Below are positions 22,090 to 33,796 of a stretch of 64,000 nt of DNA, in pieces; position 1 is the first letter of the stretch; every line of letters begins with the position of its first letter. Source of the DNA: Camarhynchus parvulus (lineage: Eukaryota > Chordata > Aves > Passeriformes > Thraupidae). The stretch lies in the NCBI RefSeq assembly GCF_901933205.1, contig NC_044590.1, forward strand, positions 5,099,501 through 5,163,500. Reading direction: 5' to 3'. The notes under the pieces were generated by a model. It saw only the letters and a list, made by a program, of their open reading frames with translations, ran no database searches and had not been told where the DNA came from. A program made the position numbers and the translations under genes.

Positions 22090-25000
22090 GTGTCAGTGCT
22101 TGGAAAAATAGGAGGATGTGGGCTCTTAAAGGGAAGAATAGCAGGAACGAGCCAGATTACAGAGAACCAATAATAAGCATTTGCACAGGTCACAGCGTGC
22201 TTTGGAAGACACAAAGTGCCAAGTTTTTGAGTTTGAAATGTCAAAGTCAGTGTAGGGAATCCCAGGAAACTTTCCTGGGAATCTTTCTGGCGCTGAGCCT
22301 GCTGCATCCATTAGTGCTGGTCTCCCTGGAAAAGGAAAGGATTTTCTGGGTGCCAGGGACCAGGGTGAAGGGTGTCTGAACACATCCTGTTGTTTGGTGA
22401 CATAGAGCCAAGGAAAAAGCTCTTCCAGCCCATGGCATTTCCAGCATTTAATAGAAAAGCTCACACCAGGAAAGAGCACAAAGCATGGCCAGTGCTTTTT
22501 ATGTTTCCTGAAATCCAAGGCATGTAATCAGGATCTGTGAACACTTCAAACACACAGGAAGGTCACTGGGAAGAGACAGTAAAGAGCATTTTGCTGCCAG
22601 GGATTTTTGCTGTGCTGCATTTTCCTTCGCATTTTACAACTGCCAGGCCCACCGAAATTTTGGAAAACAGCATCAACTCTTTGGAGGAGGGCTGAGAAAA
22701 TGAGGTTAATCTGCGAATTGAGTGCTGAGAGCTCCTGAAGGATGCTGGTGGGGTGTGTGAAGGGGCTGGGCTGGGCTGGAGCCTCCTGGCAGGCAGGGCT
22801 GTGCTCCGAGCCGGCACCGCTGTGTGGAGCTGTTGGGAGCACAGCTGGCACAGCCACTGCAAAAGCAGATTAAGCCCTGGGGAACCCAGGAACAGCCCAT
22901 CTGCATGTGCCTGCTTGGGGCTACAATGCAGGGTCACAGCCACAGCGAGTGCAAAGTTTCCATTTAGATCCACTGTCCCTTTTTTGGGTATTTGTTCTTG
23001 GAATAAACCCCAGGATTTCCAAAGAGAAACCCTGTGGGCAGCACGTCTGTCGGCGTGGTGAGCACTTGTACTGCATATATAAAGGCAAAATGCATTTATT
23101 GCTATGAGGAATCAGATTTGGGCTTGTTGCAGTACCAGCCCAAGAGACCCCAAACTCCTTTATCTCCAAGCTAAAGCAGTTGATATCTCCTGTGTGTGTC
23201 CAGTTAATGCATCACTCTCTGATGTTTGAGACAAATACCACTGAGTCTGTCAGCCAGTACATTCATTATCTAAGAAGGGATTTTGCCGTAATAAAGGACT
23301 GAATTTGACCATGTAGCACACACAGCACAAGACCTGTAAAAGTTGCCTTGACACCTCATTTCCCAATTCTTCCTTCCCAGAGACTGATCCTTCTTCAGAG
23401 TGATTTTCTTTCCAATAGTACCATACACATCACGGCCTGTCCTGGGTTTTGGGCTGCCTTTTTCTTTTTTAAAGCTGCCCAAGAGCACACATGCTGGGGT
23501 GTGTGATCATTGCTCTGCTCTGGGCATGTCTGTCCACTCTGCCAACCCACACACCGACGTGCTCACACTGCAGAGCCTCCGTGGGTGAATCTGCCATGAA
23601 AACCAGAGTCAATAAATTTCCTGTGTATCAACTGGTTTGATTTAAAATACTCTTCTGAAAACAGTTCAGCCAAAGGCAGTAAATATTGTTTATTGCTCAG
23701 CCAAACCAACACTTTATTTTGCAGTAAGTTGAGCGTAGGAGTGCCTGTAAGTAATGATCCAGTCAATATTGCCACCAACGATGCTGATCAATGTCTCTTT
23801 TTCTACCACCTCTTTCTCCCTCACTTCCTCACTTTTCAGGCACAGCATGCCCCAAAAAAATCCCTGTACACTCCAGGATTTTACCTTCCCAACTCATCTT
23901 AGACAGTCCTGACTTTTAGGGGACAGCCTGTCTATAGTGAGCCCACTGGGAAGTGATTTTAAAGGCTTCCATCAGTCCATCATCCCCCGCCTCACAAACC
24001 TGCTCCAACAGGGGTTTGGGGCTGGGTGCTCCATGGGAAAAAGGTTGATGGTGTCTCTTAGCACCAACCTCTTGCAGAGCTTTCCCTTTGCTGCTTCCCA
24101 TGCCCTTCAGAAAAATCCCTCCCGTTGAAATCGGGCAGGAATAAGATTAACATGAAAAATTCCTAGTGACTGGAATCACCTGGAAAAAGAAAAGATGAAA
24201 AATACTTGAGTGTCCGTAAAAGGGGAGTGAGGCTTCACATCTGAGGCACAGTGGGACCCTCGGCTTGAAGTCCAGGCAGTTTAAATAGATGAGGTTTTTG
24301 GGTGACATTTTCCTGCAAGATTTTAAGTAAATGCCTTGCTGTAACATTTGAGATCAGGCGTTTTTTTAGTTTCCATGTTTCTTTTCCTTTTTTAAGCCTC
24401 AGACACACACACACAAAATATATTAAAACGAGCCCAGATTAGCTAAAAGGTCGGCTGGTTCCGAAACAAACACTGGGGATTTATGGTGGAGGCTTTGGAG
24501 CACCAGAAGGAAGCGGTTCATCCTGCCTCTGCCTTGGCTGTGAGGGGAATGTGGATTAAAACCTTGCTGGGAGCAGGAGTGAAGGTGAGAAGAGATGTTT
24601 TTGTCATTCATTTTGTAGAGAGGGAATTCACAAATCCCCCAGGGCATTCGCTGGCAGCAGGGAGAGAAAAGAGGTGCTGCACAGAGAGGCAGGAAAGGGG
24701 TGGGAGTGGGGTGGGAAAGGGGGGAATATTTTGGGTGCCTTCCACGGCTGGCCTCAGGCTGGACCAGCCCAGCTCTGTAAAAGCCAGGTGAGGACAGAGG
24801 GGAGAACCTGCCTGGGTAAAAACTTTGTGGAAAGGGGGAAAGGTCGATCCCTGCCTGGGGAATGCAAGGCTGCATCCCAGGAGACAAGCTCTGTGCTCAG
24901 CACCCTGCCTGTGAGAAACAGAGCTGCCTGAGAATCCTTCTTGCGTGGCTGAGGCAGGTTTGACAAGGAATTATTAGAATTTACTTAATTAATTAGCTCA

Positions 25001-26919
25001 TAGAAATGTGCTGCTGAGGCCTTTCCTGATGGGAGCACTCAGCCCATTTTTGGGGTGGTCCCCAACAACTTTTGGGGTAGCACCTTCCCCGCACACTTTT
25101 AGGAAAGGAGAGATTTGGTTGGTACAAACTGCACCAGCCTGTTGAAGTGTTGATTGTAAATCAACAGCCACATTATTTCCAGGTACCTGCTCTTTCAGTT
25201 TGCAATTAGAATTATTTTTTAGATTATATCTCTTGATATTCCCTGCAAGTGCTTGGCATGGAGGGAAAGTGGAGGAGGCAGCACATGGAGCCTCAGGAAC
25301 AGCTGCTGGGGCAATTCTCTCCTTGTAGCCATGCCTGAGCATTGCCTGTGTGCAGAAAGATGAGGCAGCAAAAGCCAAACCAGAGCATTTCTGCAGACAG
25401 CTATTGATATAAACGTGCACATCCACACTGCAAAATTAGACCAGCAGATGGGTATCTTGTTTGTGGGAAGAGCAAGAGCTTTTCACAAGGCCAAAATGAA
25501 GTTACAGCACCAGAAGGGACAATAACTCTTCGTTACAGATGAAGATCCCAAAGGAACTCTCTTGCTGCATCTGTGGGAGAGCTGCTTTAGTCCATAACTG
25601 TGGGTTTGTGTTTAAATCTTGGGGCTCTGAGCTCCCCGCCAGCCTGGGGGCTGAGGGCTGGGGACAGTGGGCAGCCAGGAGAAGGTTTGCATCCCAGCTG
25701 CAGCTCTCCTTCAGTACACCCCACCAACTCACCTCATGTTCCACTCTCCTTTTCCAGGATACTCTTGATCCATCCCAAGACCTTGTCCAAGGCTCAGGAG
25801 CAACTGGGGAGACCAGCTGGGAACAGCAGCTCTGACAAACTCCTCTCAACTAATAGAAATTTCCTAATAGAAGAGCTTAAATGGAAGGAACATTGTTGTT
25901 AAGAGATTATTAGTCATTCTCTAAACTAGAGTGGGATGAGTGCCGGAAAATATTTCTCTCCAAATTGGTATGAATTACATGACTAAATAAATCTGATTTT
26001 GGTTAGTCTTCCATGGTGCTCTTATTGGAGGGATGTAGGAGGAGCAGAACTGGGGGGAATATTGACTCTTGGTGGATGGCTGGGGAAAGTGTGCTGCTTG
26101 TATTCAAGAGATGATTTGATAGACTGAAGAATTACACATCTTTCATCAGCTAGGTAAGTCTGAGTGAACACAGAGCCCACTGGCTATTGGAAACAAGGTA
26201 CTCAGCATCTGCTAATGAACAGGAAAAATGATGGCTGTCTTTGGATAAACCAGTGATGTCCTGAATGGGATTTTCCTCCATCTCCTCTCTTCATTTTTAA
26301 AGATTTTTCTCTCAAAGGTGACTGAGTGGACAAACAGCTCACCAGAGATTTACAGGGTGGCTGAAAGGGTAACCCCATCACAGACCACCCATCCTTGGGG
26401 AACCTTTCCCTGTGGAGGATCCATTTGTCACCTTCAGCATCACCACGACACCCCCACAGCCCCTGTCCCTGCAGCAGGGAAGCTCATAGAGGAACCCATA
26501 TCCCCAAATATGAAGATATTAAGGGAAAAGTCACTGATAGGGACCAAAGCAAAGCAGCTGTGCCATGGCACTGAGGGTGCCCTAGCAGGTCAGGGCACAG
26601 GTAGGTATTTATAAATGTGTTTCCCCCTTCATTTACATGCATTTATCCCAGCAGCAACAGGAGCTGAGTGGATATTGGGGAATCAGCAGCACCTACAGAT
26701 GTACAAGAGTGTCAGAGCACCCCTGATCACTCTCCTCACCCTGTGGGGATGCAGGAGGGGGCTAAGCCCCACGAGCAGCTCCTTTACCAGCCCTCAGCTT
26801 CCAGCTGTGCCTGGCTTAGAGAGGGATGTGGGGCAGTCTCGGTGGGGAGCGGCTGTGCAGCCCAGCCCGGGACCTTCTCCCTGCCTCTCTCCCTGCACGG
26901 CCCGGGCCTTGGGGACAGG
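22090..26919. other. Proximal 5' flank of NTSR1, no gene recognised
   Basis: Between the 21.7-kb minisatellite and the CpG island I see no exon, recognisable repeat or RNA gene. Short open frames are common because the DNA is moderately GC-rich. A (CA)n stretch of about 12 bases lies near 24403. Confidence 0.6.
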
Positions 26920-27004
26920 GCTGGGGCTGCAAAACCTCTCTCGGCAGCGGGGCTGGGGCACCGCGGTGAGCGGCGGGGAGGGCGCAGCGGAGCGGGGCGG
27001 GCGA

Positions 27005-27436
27005 TGTGCGTGTCCCGGTGTGTGTGCACCTGTACCGGGGTGTGCGGGTGTGGATACCGGGGTGTGTGAGTCTGTGTGTACCGGTGTGTGTGTCCGTGTC
27101 CCGATGTGAGTGTGCCTGTGCCCACCGGTGTGTGTGCACCTGTACCGGGGTGTCCGTGTCCCAGCGTGTGTGCCCGTGTCCCAGCGTGTGTGTCCGTGTC
27201 CCGGTGTGCCTGTGCCGGTGTGTGTGTCAGTGTTCCGGTGTGTGCCCGAGTCCCGGTGAGTGTGTGTGCCTCTCCCGGTGTGTGTGTCCGTGTCCCGGTG
27301 TGTGTGTCCGCGTCCCGGTGTGTGTCCCGGTGCGTGTGTCGGTGTGTCGGTGTGTCGGTGTGTAGGTGTGCGTGCCTCTCCCGGTGTGTGTGTCCGTGTG
27401 TCCGTGTCCCGGTGCGGTGCGGGTGCTCCGCGCAGC
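27005..27436. repeat. TG/CG-rich minisatellite next to the NTSR1 promoter
   Basis: About 430 bases consist of imperfect repeats built from TGTGTGTCCGTGTCCCGG-like units of roughly 18-24 bases, with runs such as GTGTGTGTCCGTG and CGGTGTGTCGGTGTG. The alternating purine-pyrimidine TG and CG steps are the kind that can adopt Z-DNA. All long Cys/Val/Pro-rich or His/Thr-rich reading frames across this stretch are artefacts of the repeat. Unit length and copy number are estimated by eye. Confidence 0.85.
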
Positions 27437-27467
27437 ACACACACACACACACACACCCACACACACC
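27436..27467. repeat. (CA)n microsatellite
   Basis: An almost pure CA tract with one interruption (CCCAC) directly follows the TG-rich minisatellite. On the + strand a TG-rich block is therefore followed by its complement type, so the pair can in principle fold back on itself. It ends about 190 bases before the NTSR1 start codon. Confidence 0.9.
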
Positions 27468-27654
27468 GTGTGCGGGGGAGCCGCAGGGAGCAGGGAGGAG
27501 GGATCCGGGGCCGCTCGCACCGACACCGAGCGGGGGGCGCGTCTCGCCCTCGCACACGCGCGGCAGCCCCGGGACCGCCGGCTCCTCCCGCCGCATTAAA
27601 ACCGGCCAAGTTCCGCGCCGGGGGCAGCGGCGGCTCCGGGCGGTGCTGCCGGGG

Positions 27655-28320
27655 ATGCACCCGAACGCCACGGCCCCGGCCGTGCCCGCGGGGCCGCTGC
27701 AGCCGCAGCCCAGCTATGCCAACGGCACCAACCGCTCCGACCTGCTCCCCAAAGTGCCCGACGAGGAGGACCTGGACGTCAACACCGACATCTACTCCAA
27801 AGTGATGGTGACCGTCATCTACCTGGCTCTGTTCTTGGTGGGCACCGTGGGCAACTCCATCACGGCGTACACGCTGGTGAGGAAGAAGTCGCTGCAGAAC
27901 CTGCAGAGCACCGTGCACTACCACCTGGCCAGCCTCGCCTTCTCCGACCTCCTCATCTTCCTCCTCTGCATGCCCATCGAGCTCTACAACTTCATCTGGG
28001 TCCATCACCCCTGGGCTTTCGGGGGGGCCGTTTGCAAGGGCTACTACTTCCTCCGGGACGCCTGCACCTATGCCACGGCGCTCAACATCGCCAGCCTCAG
28101 CGTGGAGCGCTACATGGCCATCTGCCACCCCTTCAAAGCCAAGAGCATCATGTCCCGCAGCCGCACCAAGAAGTTCATCAGCTGCATCTGGATCGCCTCC
28201 TTCCTGCTCGCCATCCCCATGATCTTCACCATGGGGCAGATCTACGGCAAGGACCGGGATCCCGACTCCCTCATCTGCACGGCCATCGTGGACACCTCCA
28301 CGCTCAAGACGGTGATCCAG
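27655..28320 (+). CDS. NTSR1: Neurotensin receptor 1, first coding exon (partial gene)
   Basis: This exon encodes the first 222 residues of a class A GPCR, the high-affinity plasma-membrane receptor for neurotensin, which in mammals couples mainly to Gq/11. Visible features: N-glycosylation sequons at N4, N23 and N26; the NTSR1-type segment [12 protein letters not shown] at residues 39-50; TM1 about 46-72 with conserved N67; TM2 about 86-108 with D98; TM3 about 124-155 with disulfide Cys127 and the E151-R152-Y153 motif; TM4 about 173-194; extracellular loop 2 with partner Cys208. The start was chosen because MHxN matches mammalian NTSR1 and no nearer in-frame ATG lies upstream; G at -3 gives an adequate Kozak context. 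The N-terminus is about 15 residues shorter than in rat. The exon ends in phase 0 after the TVIQ residues at CAG|GTGAGG. NTSR1 is preferred over NTSR2 because of the near-identical TM2-TM4 core. TM5-TM7 and the C-tail are not found in the window. Confidence 0.95.
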
Positions 28321-28326
28321 GTGAGG
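28321..28326 (+). other. NTSR1: Splice donor of NTSR1 exon 1
   Basis: The exon ends in CAG and the intron begins GTGAGG, a near-perfect U2-type 5' splice site. The receptor homology stops exactly here. The reading frame continues open for about 450 bases, but into residues unlike any neurotensin receptor, so splicing rather than read-through is the sensible interpretation. Confidence 0.92.
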
Positions 28327-29665
28327 AGCCTCCTCCCGCGGCTGGCCGAACTTTGCGGAGCCGGCCGGGGCAGGAGGGGGAGGCTGGAGCGGGGTCCGGC
28401 TCGGGATGGGATGTCCCGGCCATGGGATGTCTGGAATGGGATGTCCCGGGCAGCCCTGGCGGGACGCACCGACCCGGGGTGCGCTCAGGAGGGATTTGTG
28501 TGGGTCTCGGCTCCGCTCGCTGCTCCCCTCCTGCCCCGCCGTGCTGAGCAGAGACCTTGCACCGGGGAAAATCCTGCTCCGTGCTTAATCCGGCCCCTTC
28601 CCGTGCCCGGAGCCTCCCGTGTCCCGGTCCGGAGCTCCTGGTGGCCGATCATGGCCAGAAACCCCCGAATCTCCATCCTTTCCCTGCATTTTCTGCATCT
28701 CCCCCCTTTCTGCTGGAAAGCGGCCAGCAAGTTCAGGGGAAATAAAACCATCTCTCCCCAGTCTTTGTGTTGATCCAGAGCCCTTTTCTTCAGTGTAGTG
28801 ACAGCTCCTAATTTCAGAAAGTTTTGGACAAAGGCTGTATCACAGGCTTCTGAAAAGGAGCTGCATGGTGGAAGCCAGAGGCTGCTATTTTTGCAGTTTT
28901 GGGGAAACCCGTAGCTGGTTTTAGCAGCCCCTCCTGACTTCAGCACGGCTTTGCTGCTCTCCACACGGTGCTAAATCCAACACGCCCATGCGTGGAGCGG
29001 ATTTCAGCATCAACACTTGCCGTGCTCCAGTGCTCCGGCGGGTTGAGGCATTTGTTTACTGGAGCACTGAGCTTGAAAAATGTAAGAGACACGGAAGGAG
29101 GGACAGAAGAGAGCAAGACACCAATCTCCATGGCCCCTTGGCTGCCAGGCTTGCATGTGATAGCTGCTCAATTTTTTATTTGGAACATGAATTTCAGGTG
29201 GGGTTAATCAGCGGGCAGCTGGAATTTAAAGCTGCATGGGCACTGAAGTCACTGGGATGTTCCTACATTTGAAGGGAGGGAACTTAAGTGGAAATGAATC
29301 AGAATCATTCCTTCCCACTAAAAGCAGGTGAGGGTATGTGCATTTAGGTTTAAGACCAGAGTCGGTAAATGTTTAGACATAACTCTCCCAGTTTCCCCTC
29401 TGTACTGTTCAAGTAAACCAAAATCAAGCCCTGATAGAAGCCCTGGATTTCCTCTGCATTTTATCATGATCCCTAACTTTCAGCTGAGGCGGTGAGGGCT
29501 GCATTTCTCCTGTAGATGCCTGGAAGGTTTTGTCAGCGGCAGCCCAGTGTACTTAACCCAAATTCTCTGCTCTCTGAGGAGACTGAGCCATCTGATTTGA
29601 GAACAATGGGACTGAAATGCATTATTTCCACTCATCTTCCTTCTAGGATTAAACTGATGCTCGTT

Positions 29666-29679
29666 GTTACCATGGTAGG
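29666..29679. promoter_or_regulatory. RFX X-box-like palindrome in NTSR1 intron 1
   Basis: GTTACCATGGTAGG is one or two bases away from the palindromic RFX-factor X-box (GTTRCCATGGYAAC). It lies about 1.35 kb past exon 1 in DNA without a recognised repeat. A single motif match can be chance. Confidence 0.35.
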
Positions 29680-30666
29680 GCTAAAACCAGAGGATTATTT
29701 CCTAGCCATATCTTTGGAGATTACACTTTTAACAATTCTCAGTGTACCTTACACTCTTGCAATTATTCAGGCTATACCTTATCCCATTAGCCAAGTCAGG
29801 AGTAGGAAGACATGAATATATTATGTGTATGTGAAGTTCACCTGTGGGCTTTTCCTCATCTATATATCTTTAATTAACTAGTGGATTAATTTAAAAATTA
29901 AAAGAAAGAAGCAGCTGTTGGGGGAGAAGGAAGAACCAATCCCCAAACTGTGCCAATCTGTTCCTTCTCGGGGGATCTGGCTGCAGAAGTGACTTTGCCA
30001 AGCCAGGAAGGTTTTTTCATGGTTTCACTCCATTCCTCTGAGCACAGGGAAGTATCACACAACGTGAGGCAGGGCCCTGGGCCGGGGAGGGCTCTGGAGT
30101 GAATAAGCAAAGCAGCTGCAAGTCAGGTTTGAAGTGCGTTAATGGAAACCATGGCACAGCGTGTGAGCCGGCCCGAGCTGCACAGAGGTTTAAAAAAAGA
30201 CAAATGATGGAAGAGCCAGGGGAGAAAGGGCAGTGCTGATGTGCAGTGTGACGTGCAGAGGTCTTGCTGGGTGGCAATCTGGAGCCCTGGTCTTTCGTGG
30301 TGGGTTCAAGCTGCTTTAGAGCATCTCTGCATCTCTTTGAATTCATTTTCTGTCTTTAAATTAAGGAGAGCAGTGATGCACTTGCTCGAGCTGGCAAATC
30401 ACTTGTAATAAATCACTCAACACATTTCACTCCTATTCCTGTTTGGCAAACTGTCTAAAGCAAACTGGCATTTCTTTTTTGGAAGCCACTAGTTCTCCAA
30501 GTGGTTTTATTTGTTGACTGATTGAAAGAAGTTCAAGTTCCGTCCCAGAACAGGGCATTGTAACCATTTGTACCCTCAGAGACCAGCGTCAGCTATGGTT
30601 TTGCTGGGATCATTACAGGAGAATGATCCTCTCTGAACTGGAACAAGCTTCCTGGAAAAAGTATTT

Positions 30667-30785
30667 CACAGAATCACAGAATATTCTGAATTGTAAAGGC
30701 CTATTTGATTGTAGTAATTCAACATCTCTGATTTTGAAAAAGTTCCTCTGTATTTGCTTTGAGTATTCAAATTTTAGTGGACATT
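30667..30785 (-). mobile_element. Diverged CR1 LINE fragment
   Basis: CAGAATCACAGAATATTCTG followed by AATTGTAAAGGCCTATTTGA matches the reverse complement of a CR1 tail but with many substitutions, so it is an old insertion. It lies in NTSR1 intron 1 about 2.3 kb past exon 1. Confidence 0.7.
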
Positions 30786-32356
30786 CCTCAGTGGAATTAG
30801 ACTGAATGTGAACAATCAGGATTCCTTGTAAGAAAAATAAAAAAAGTAATTATTCAAACAACATTCAGCAAATTTGGTTCTTGCACGTATTAACCTGCAC
30901 CACTTAAGCTCCACAACAACTCTAAGAGGTAATGACTGATATTCTTCTAGCAATTACAAATTGTTCAGGGCAGCACATAATCAGGAAGAGCAGCAGGTGA
31001 GACATTCTGCAGGGTGATGCTGTGTGTCCCCACCATCCCTACACCAGGCACATCTCACCTCTTGCCATCGAGGCATAAAGCCTTGTGTGGCCTCTAAAAC
31101 AGAATTCTTAGAACAATTTCCCAGCTTTGCTCATCACTGTCCTTGCAGATGCTTTAATCAGCCTGTGGATCTGGTTTATTATGCATTCTCCACTGCCAAG
31201 TTTTCATGTTGCTTCTGCCAGTCAGGGATGTCTGCTTTGGATTTTGGCATCCACGTGGGATCTGGTACCAGGAGCAAGTCCATTATAGCCACATTATTTA
31301 GGTCTAGTAAACTCTTTAGCTGGCAGACATCCCCTGAAAAGCACTGCTGCCAGTTTTAGGTTCTTTTTCCACATAGATTAAACGCCTCTTTAAGCCATAC
31401 AAGTAAATTCATGTTTTCATGGCACTTCAGCTGGAGGAGGTTTTAAAGCTCCCTGTTGTGGGAGCAATAGAAACGAGAGTTCTGGGGCAGGATGAGAGGT
31501 TTTCCCTGTTCACTTTTGAGTCTGTGCCTGTGGGGCTGGCTCTGGAACCAACTTCCCCCAAACAGGATCCCAGAGTGTCCTGCTCTACCATGCGCAGCCC
31601 TGTGTGCCATTAGCATTGCACAGCCTCAGCCCTGATTTTCAAAAAGCTCTGAATTTTACTGGTCAGATGCAGTGCAAATTGATTTTCCTGCTTATTCCTT
31701 TCTTACCTTCATCCCTGTTTTCTGGAGAGGTTCACAGCAGAACCTGGGGAAGAGGTGAAGCTGAAGGAAACACCTCCAATCCTGGTGCACTGTTGGTCCC
31801 CACACACATATAGAGCTCCTCAAACTAAAATCCCAGGATTTCATCTGAGCCTGGGCTGGGCACAAGGGGAGATGGGTGTGGGCAGCTCCTGCACCCCAAA
31901 ATTCCCAGGGGAAGGTGTTTTCCCACTGGTGTGGCACAGCCTGTGCTTGGATGGCTCTGCTGCAAAATGTCCCCCAAGTCACAGCAAGTGCCTGGAGAGT
32001 GTCTGACACATGCTAATGTTTGATTTGCACAGACAGCTGGTGTGATCCCATTTATTAAAACACATGGCAGCAGGCCCTGCTCCTCCAGAAACTGCCACAG
32101 CTCCAGCAGCTCCAAGTTGCTCATTTGTGAGGGCAGCACTAGGGGAACTCCTCTGGCCCTCCTCACCCTTTGGCAGGATCTCTGTTCCATGTGGATCTGC
32201 TCTGCCTCAGCCCAGCCTGTGTGGCTGCAGCTCACCCATCCCTCCAGAGCCCTCGTTTATTATGTTTTATGAAGCCTGCTCACAGTTTGGATGATTTGTA
32301 GAGTAAATAACTCTGCACACTAAACAACTGTTTGCCCAAGTGGCTCCTCAGCTTTA

Positions 32357-32840
32357 TTTCTGCCTACATTTCTTCATGTAATGCCTTTGAAGGGACCTGC
32401 CAAAGAGCCTCAGGTGTGAAGGGGACAGAAAGGAAGGACCAGGAGTCTTGACATCCATTGCCATGCTCTCTACACACTCTTTCAAGATCATCTATTTGAT
32501 TTTCATTTGTGTGAGAGGCTCACAGAGTTATTAACTCCATATATGATGTTGCAAACACTCCCTTGCACTTTCCCCTGGTAATCTTGTACTTGCTTGTCCC
32601 AGAGGAAAAAAAATCCAAAATTTCTGCCTATATTTCTTCATACAATGCCTTTGAAGGGACCTGCCAAAGAGCCTCAGGTGTGAAGGGGACAGAAAGGAAG
32701 GACCAGGGGTCTTGACATCCATTGCCATGCTCTCTACACACTCTTTCAAGATCATCTATTTGATTTCCATTTGTATGAGAGGCTCACAGCGTTATTAACT
32801 CCATATATGATGTTGCAAGCACTCCCTTGCACTTTCCCCG
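32357..32840. repeat. Tandem duplication of 220 bases with 44-base spacer
   Basis: Positions 32357-32576 and 32621-32840 are two highly similar 220-base copies, 264 bases apart, sharing for example GAAGGGACCTGCCAAAGAGC and CATTGCCATGCTCTCTACAC. Between them lies a 44-base block (32577-32620) that occurs again at 33751-33796. The copies differ at only a handful of positions, so the event is fairly recent. Confidence 0.93.
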
Positions 32841-33750
32841 GGTGAGGAGCACCTTGGCAGGGTGGTGGGATGTGCTCACTGCTCTGGTGCTGTGGAAGGC
32901 AGGGCCCTGCCCACCATCAGATCTGTGATGCAGAGTAAATAAACATGACAAGCTTTTCTCCATATTATGTGAAAATAGCAAGCCATAAAACCAAGTGGCT
33001 GAATTCTCTCCAGGTTTGCTGGCAAATCCTATCAAGGATTAGTCAATGCTCCAGGAATCCTGTGTTTATACTGGTATTGACTAGAGGAATTGAAGTTGAT
33101 TTCTCTTCCTTAAGTCACAGCCAAACTCCTACTGTGGCTTTTAATAACAGAGCTGCTCTAAATCACTCCCTACACCAGAGAAGTCCTGGGTGCCACTCAC
33201 CCCTCACAAAGGCACCTTTGTGGCAGAACTGTGTCCCATCAGGTCACGGTGCTGCCACACCCTCAGGTAGACAAGAAAATGAGGATTTTGGTGTGTAAAT
33301 GTGCCTGGATCCATCCCCACAGTGGTGGAGAGGGACCCCTGGCCCAGCAGCAATCCCATCTGCTGTGGTGGGAGCATCCCTAAAATGCTGCCTTTTTTTC
33401 ATGGGCTATTCAGGGAAGCCAGGGCTTTAACTCAGCATATGCACGACAGCCCAGCCTGCCTAATCCCAGCCCGTTTACACTCTGCTCTGTCTCGCAGCTA
33501 GATCTAATTTAAATAAGCTCTTGTGTTCATTGCTTTACATAACCGCTTCGCCTGCTGTGTTTTGCCAGTTCTTACATAATTTCTTCTCTTTTTTCCCCCC
33601 CAATTGATTTTAATTCACTTGATTTCTTTCTCCCTCCCCCTTCCCAAGATGTCAGCTGGAGAGATAATAAAAAAATGAGGAAATGTGGCCGATCAATTCA
33701 GCTCTTAGGTTTTCCTCTTACCAGCAGCTTGTGAAGGCAGAAGACATGAA

Positions 33751-33796
33751 GGTAATCTTGTACTTGCTTGTCCCAGAGAAAAAAAAAATCCAAAAC
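33751..33796. repeat. Second copy of the 44-base junction block
   Basis: GGTAATCTTGTACTTGCTTG followed by TCCCAGAG and a run of A then TCCAAAA matches 32577-32620 in the same orientation, apart from one substitution in the A run and its length. The similarity does not extend clearly on either side. Confidence 0.9.

Larger units (their letters stand above)
26920..28560. promoter_or_regulatory. NTSR1: CpG island spanning the NTSR1 promoter and exon 1
   Basis: CpG dinucleotides are dense from about 26.9 kb to 28.55 kb and sparse on both sides, as at vertebrate promoters. The island covers the minisatellite, the 5' untranslated region, the whole coding exon and the first bases of the intron. The transcription start is not determinable by eye. 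A weak TATA-like ATTAAAA lies at 27595-27601, 54 bases before the ATG, but the GC-rich context suits a dispersed CpG-island start equally well. Confidence 0.8.

Noticed and set aside
21648..22379. 243-codon Gln/Pro/Arg-rich frame
   Set aside because: Produced by the hexamer-based minisatellite, whose period is a multiple of three.
1..27000. Possible neighbour gene or muscle microRNA cluster (miR-1/miR-133 type) upstream of NTSR1, as in the wider mammalian locus
   Set aside because: I looked for the mature microRNA sequences and for exons of neighbouring transporter genes and saw none.
27076..27654. N-terminal extension of NTSR1 from the upstream in-frame ATG
   Set aside because: The residues are a direct translation of the TG/CG minisatellite, unlike any neurotensin receptor, and MHPN at 27655 matches the known receptor start.
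26784..27671. 295-codon minus-strand frame over the promoter region
   Set aside because: Translation of the same minisatellite in another frame.
26794..28128. 444-codon minus-strand reading frame antisense to NTSR1
   Set aside because: It is built from the minisatellite (His/Thr/Gly repeats) and from the antisense of a GC-rich coding exon, where stop codons are rare. No family resemblance.
28321..28773. Continuation of the NTSR1 frame past the exon
   Set aside because: Receptor similarity stops at a consensus splice donor; the following residues are low-complexity GC-rich intron translation.
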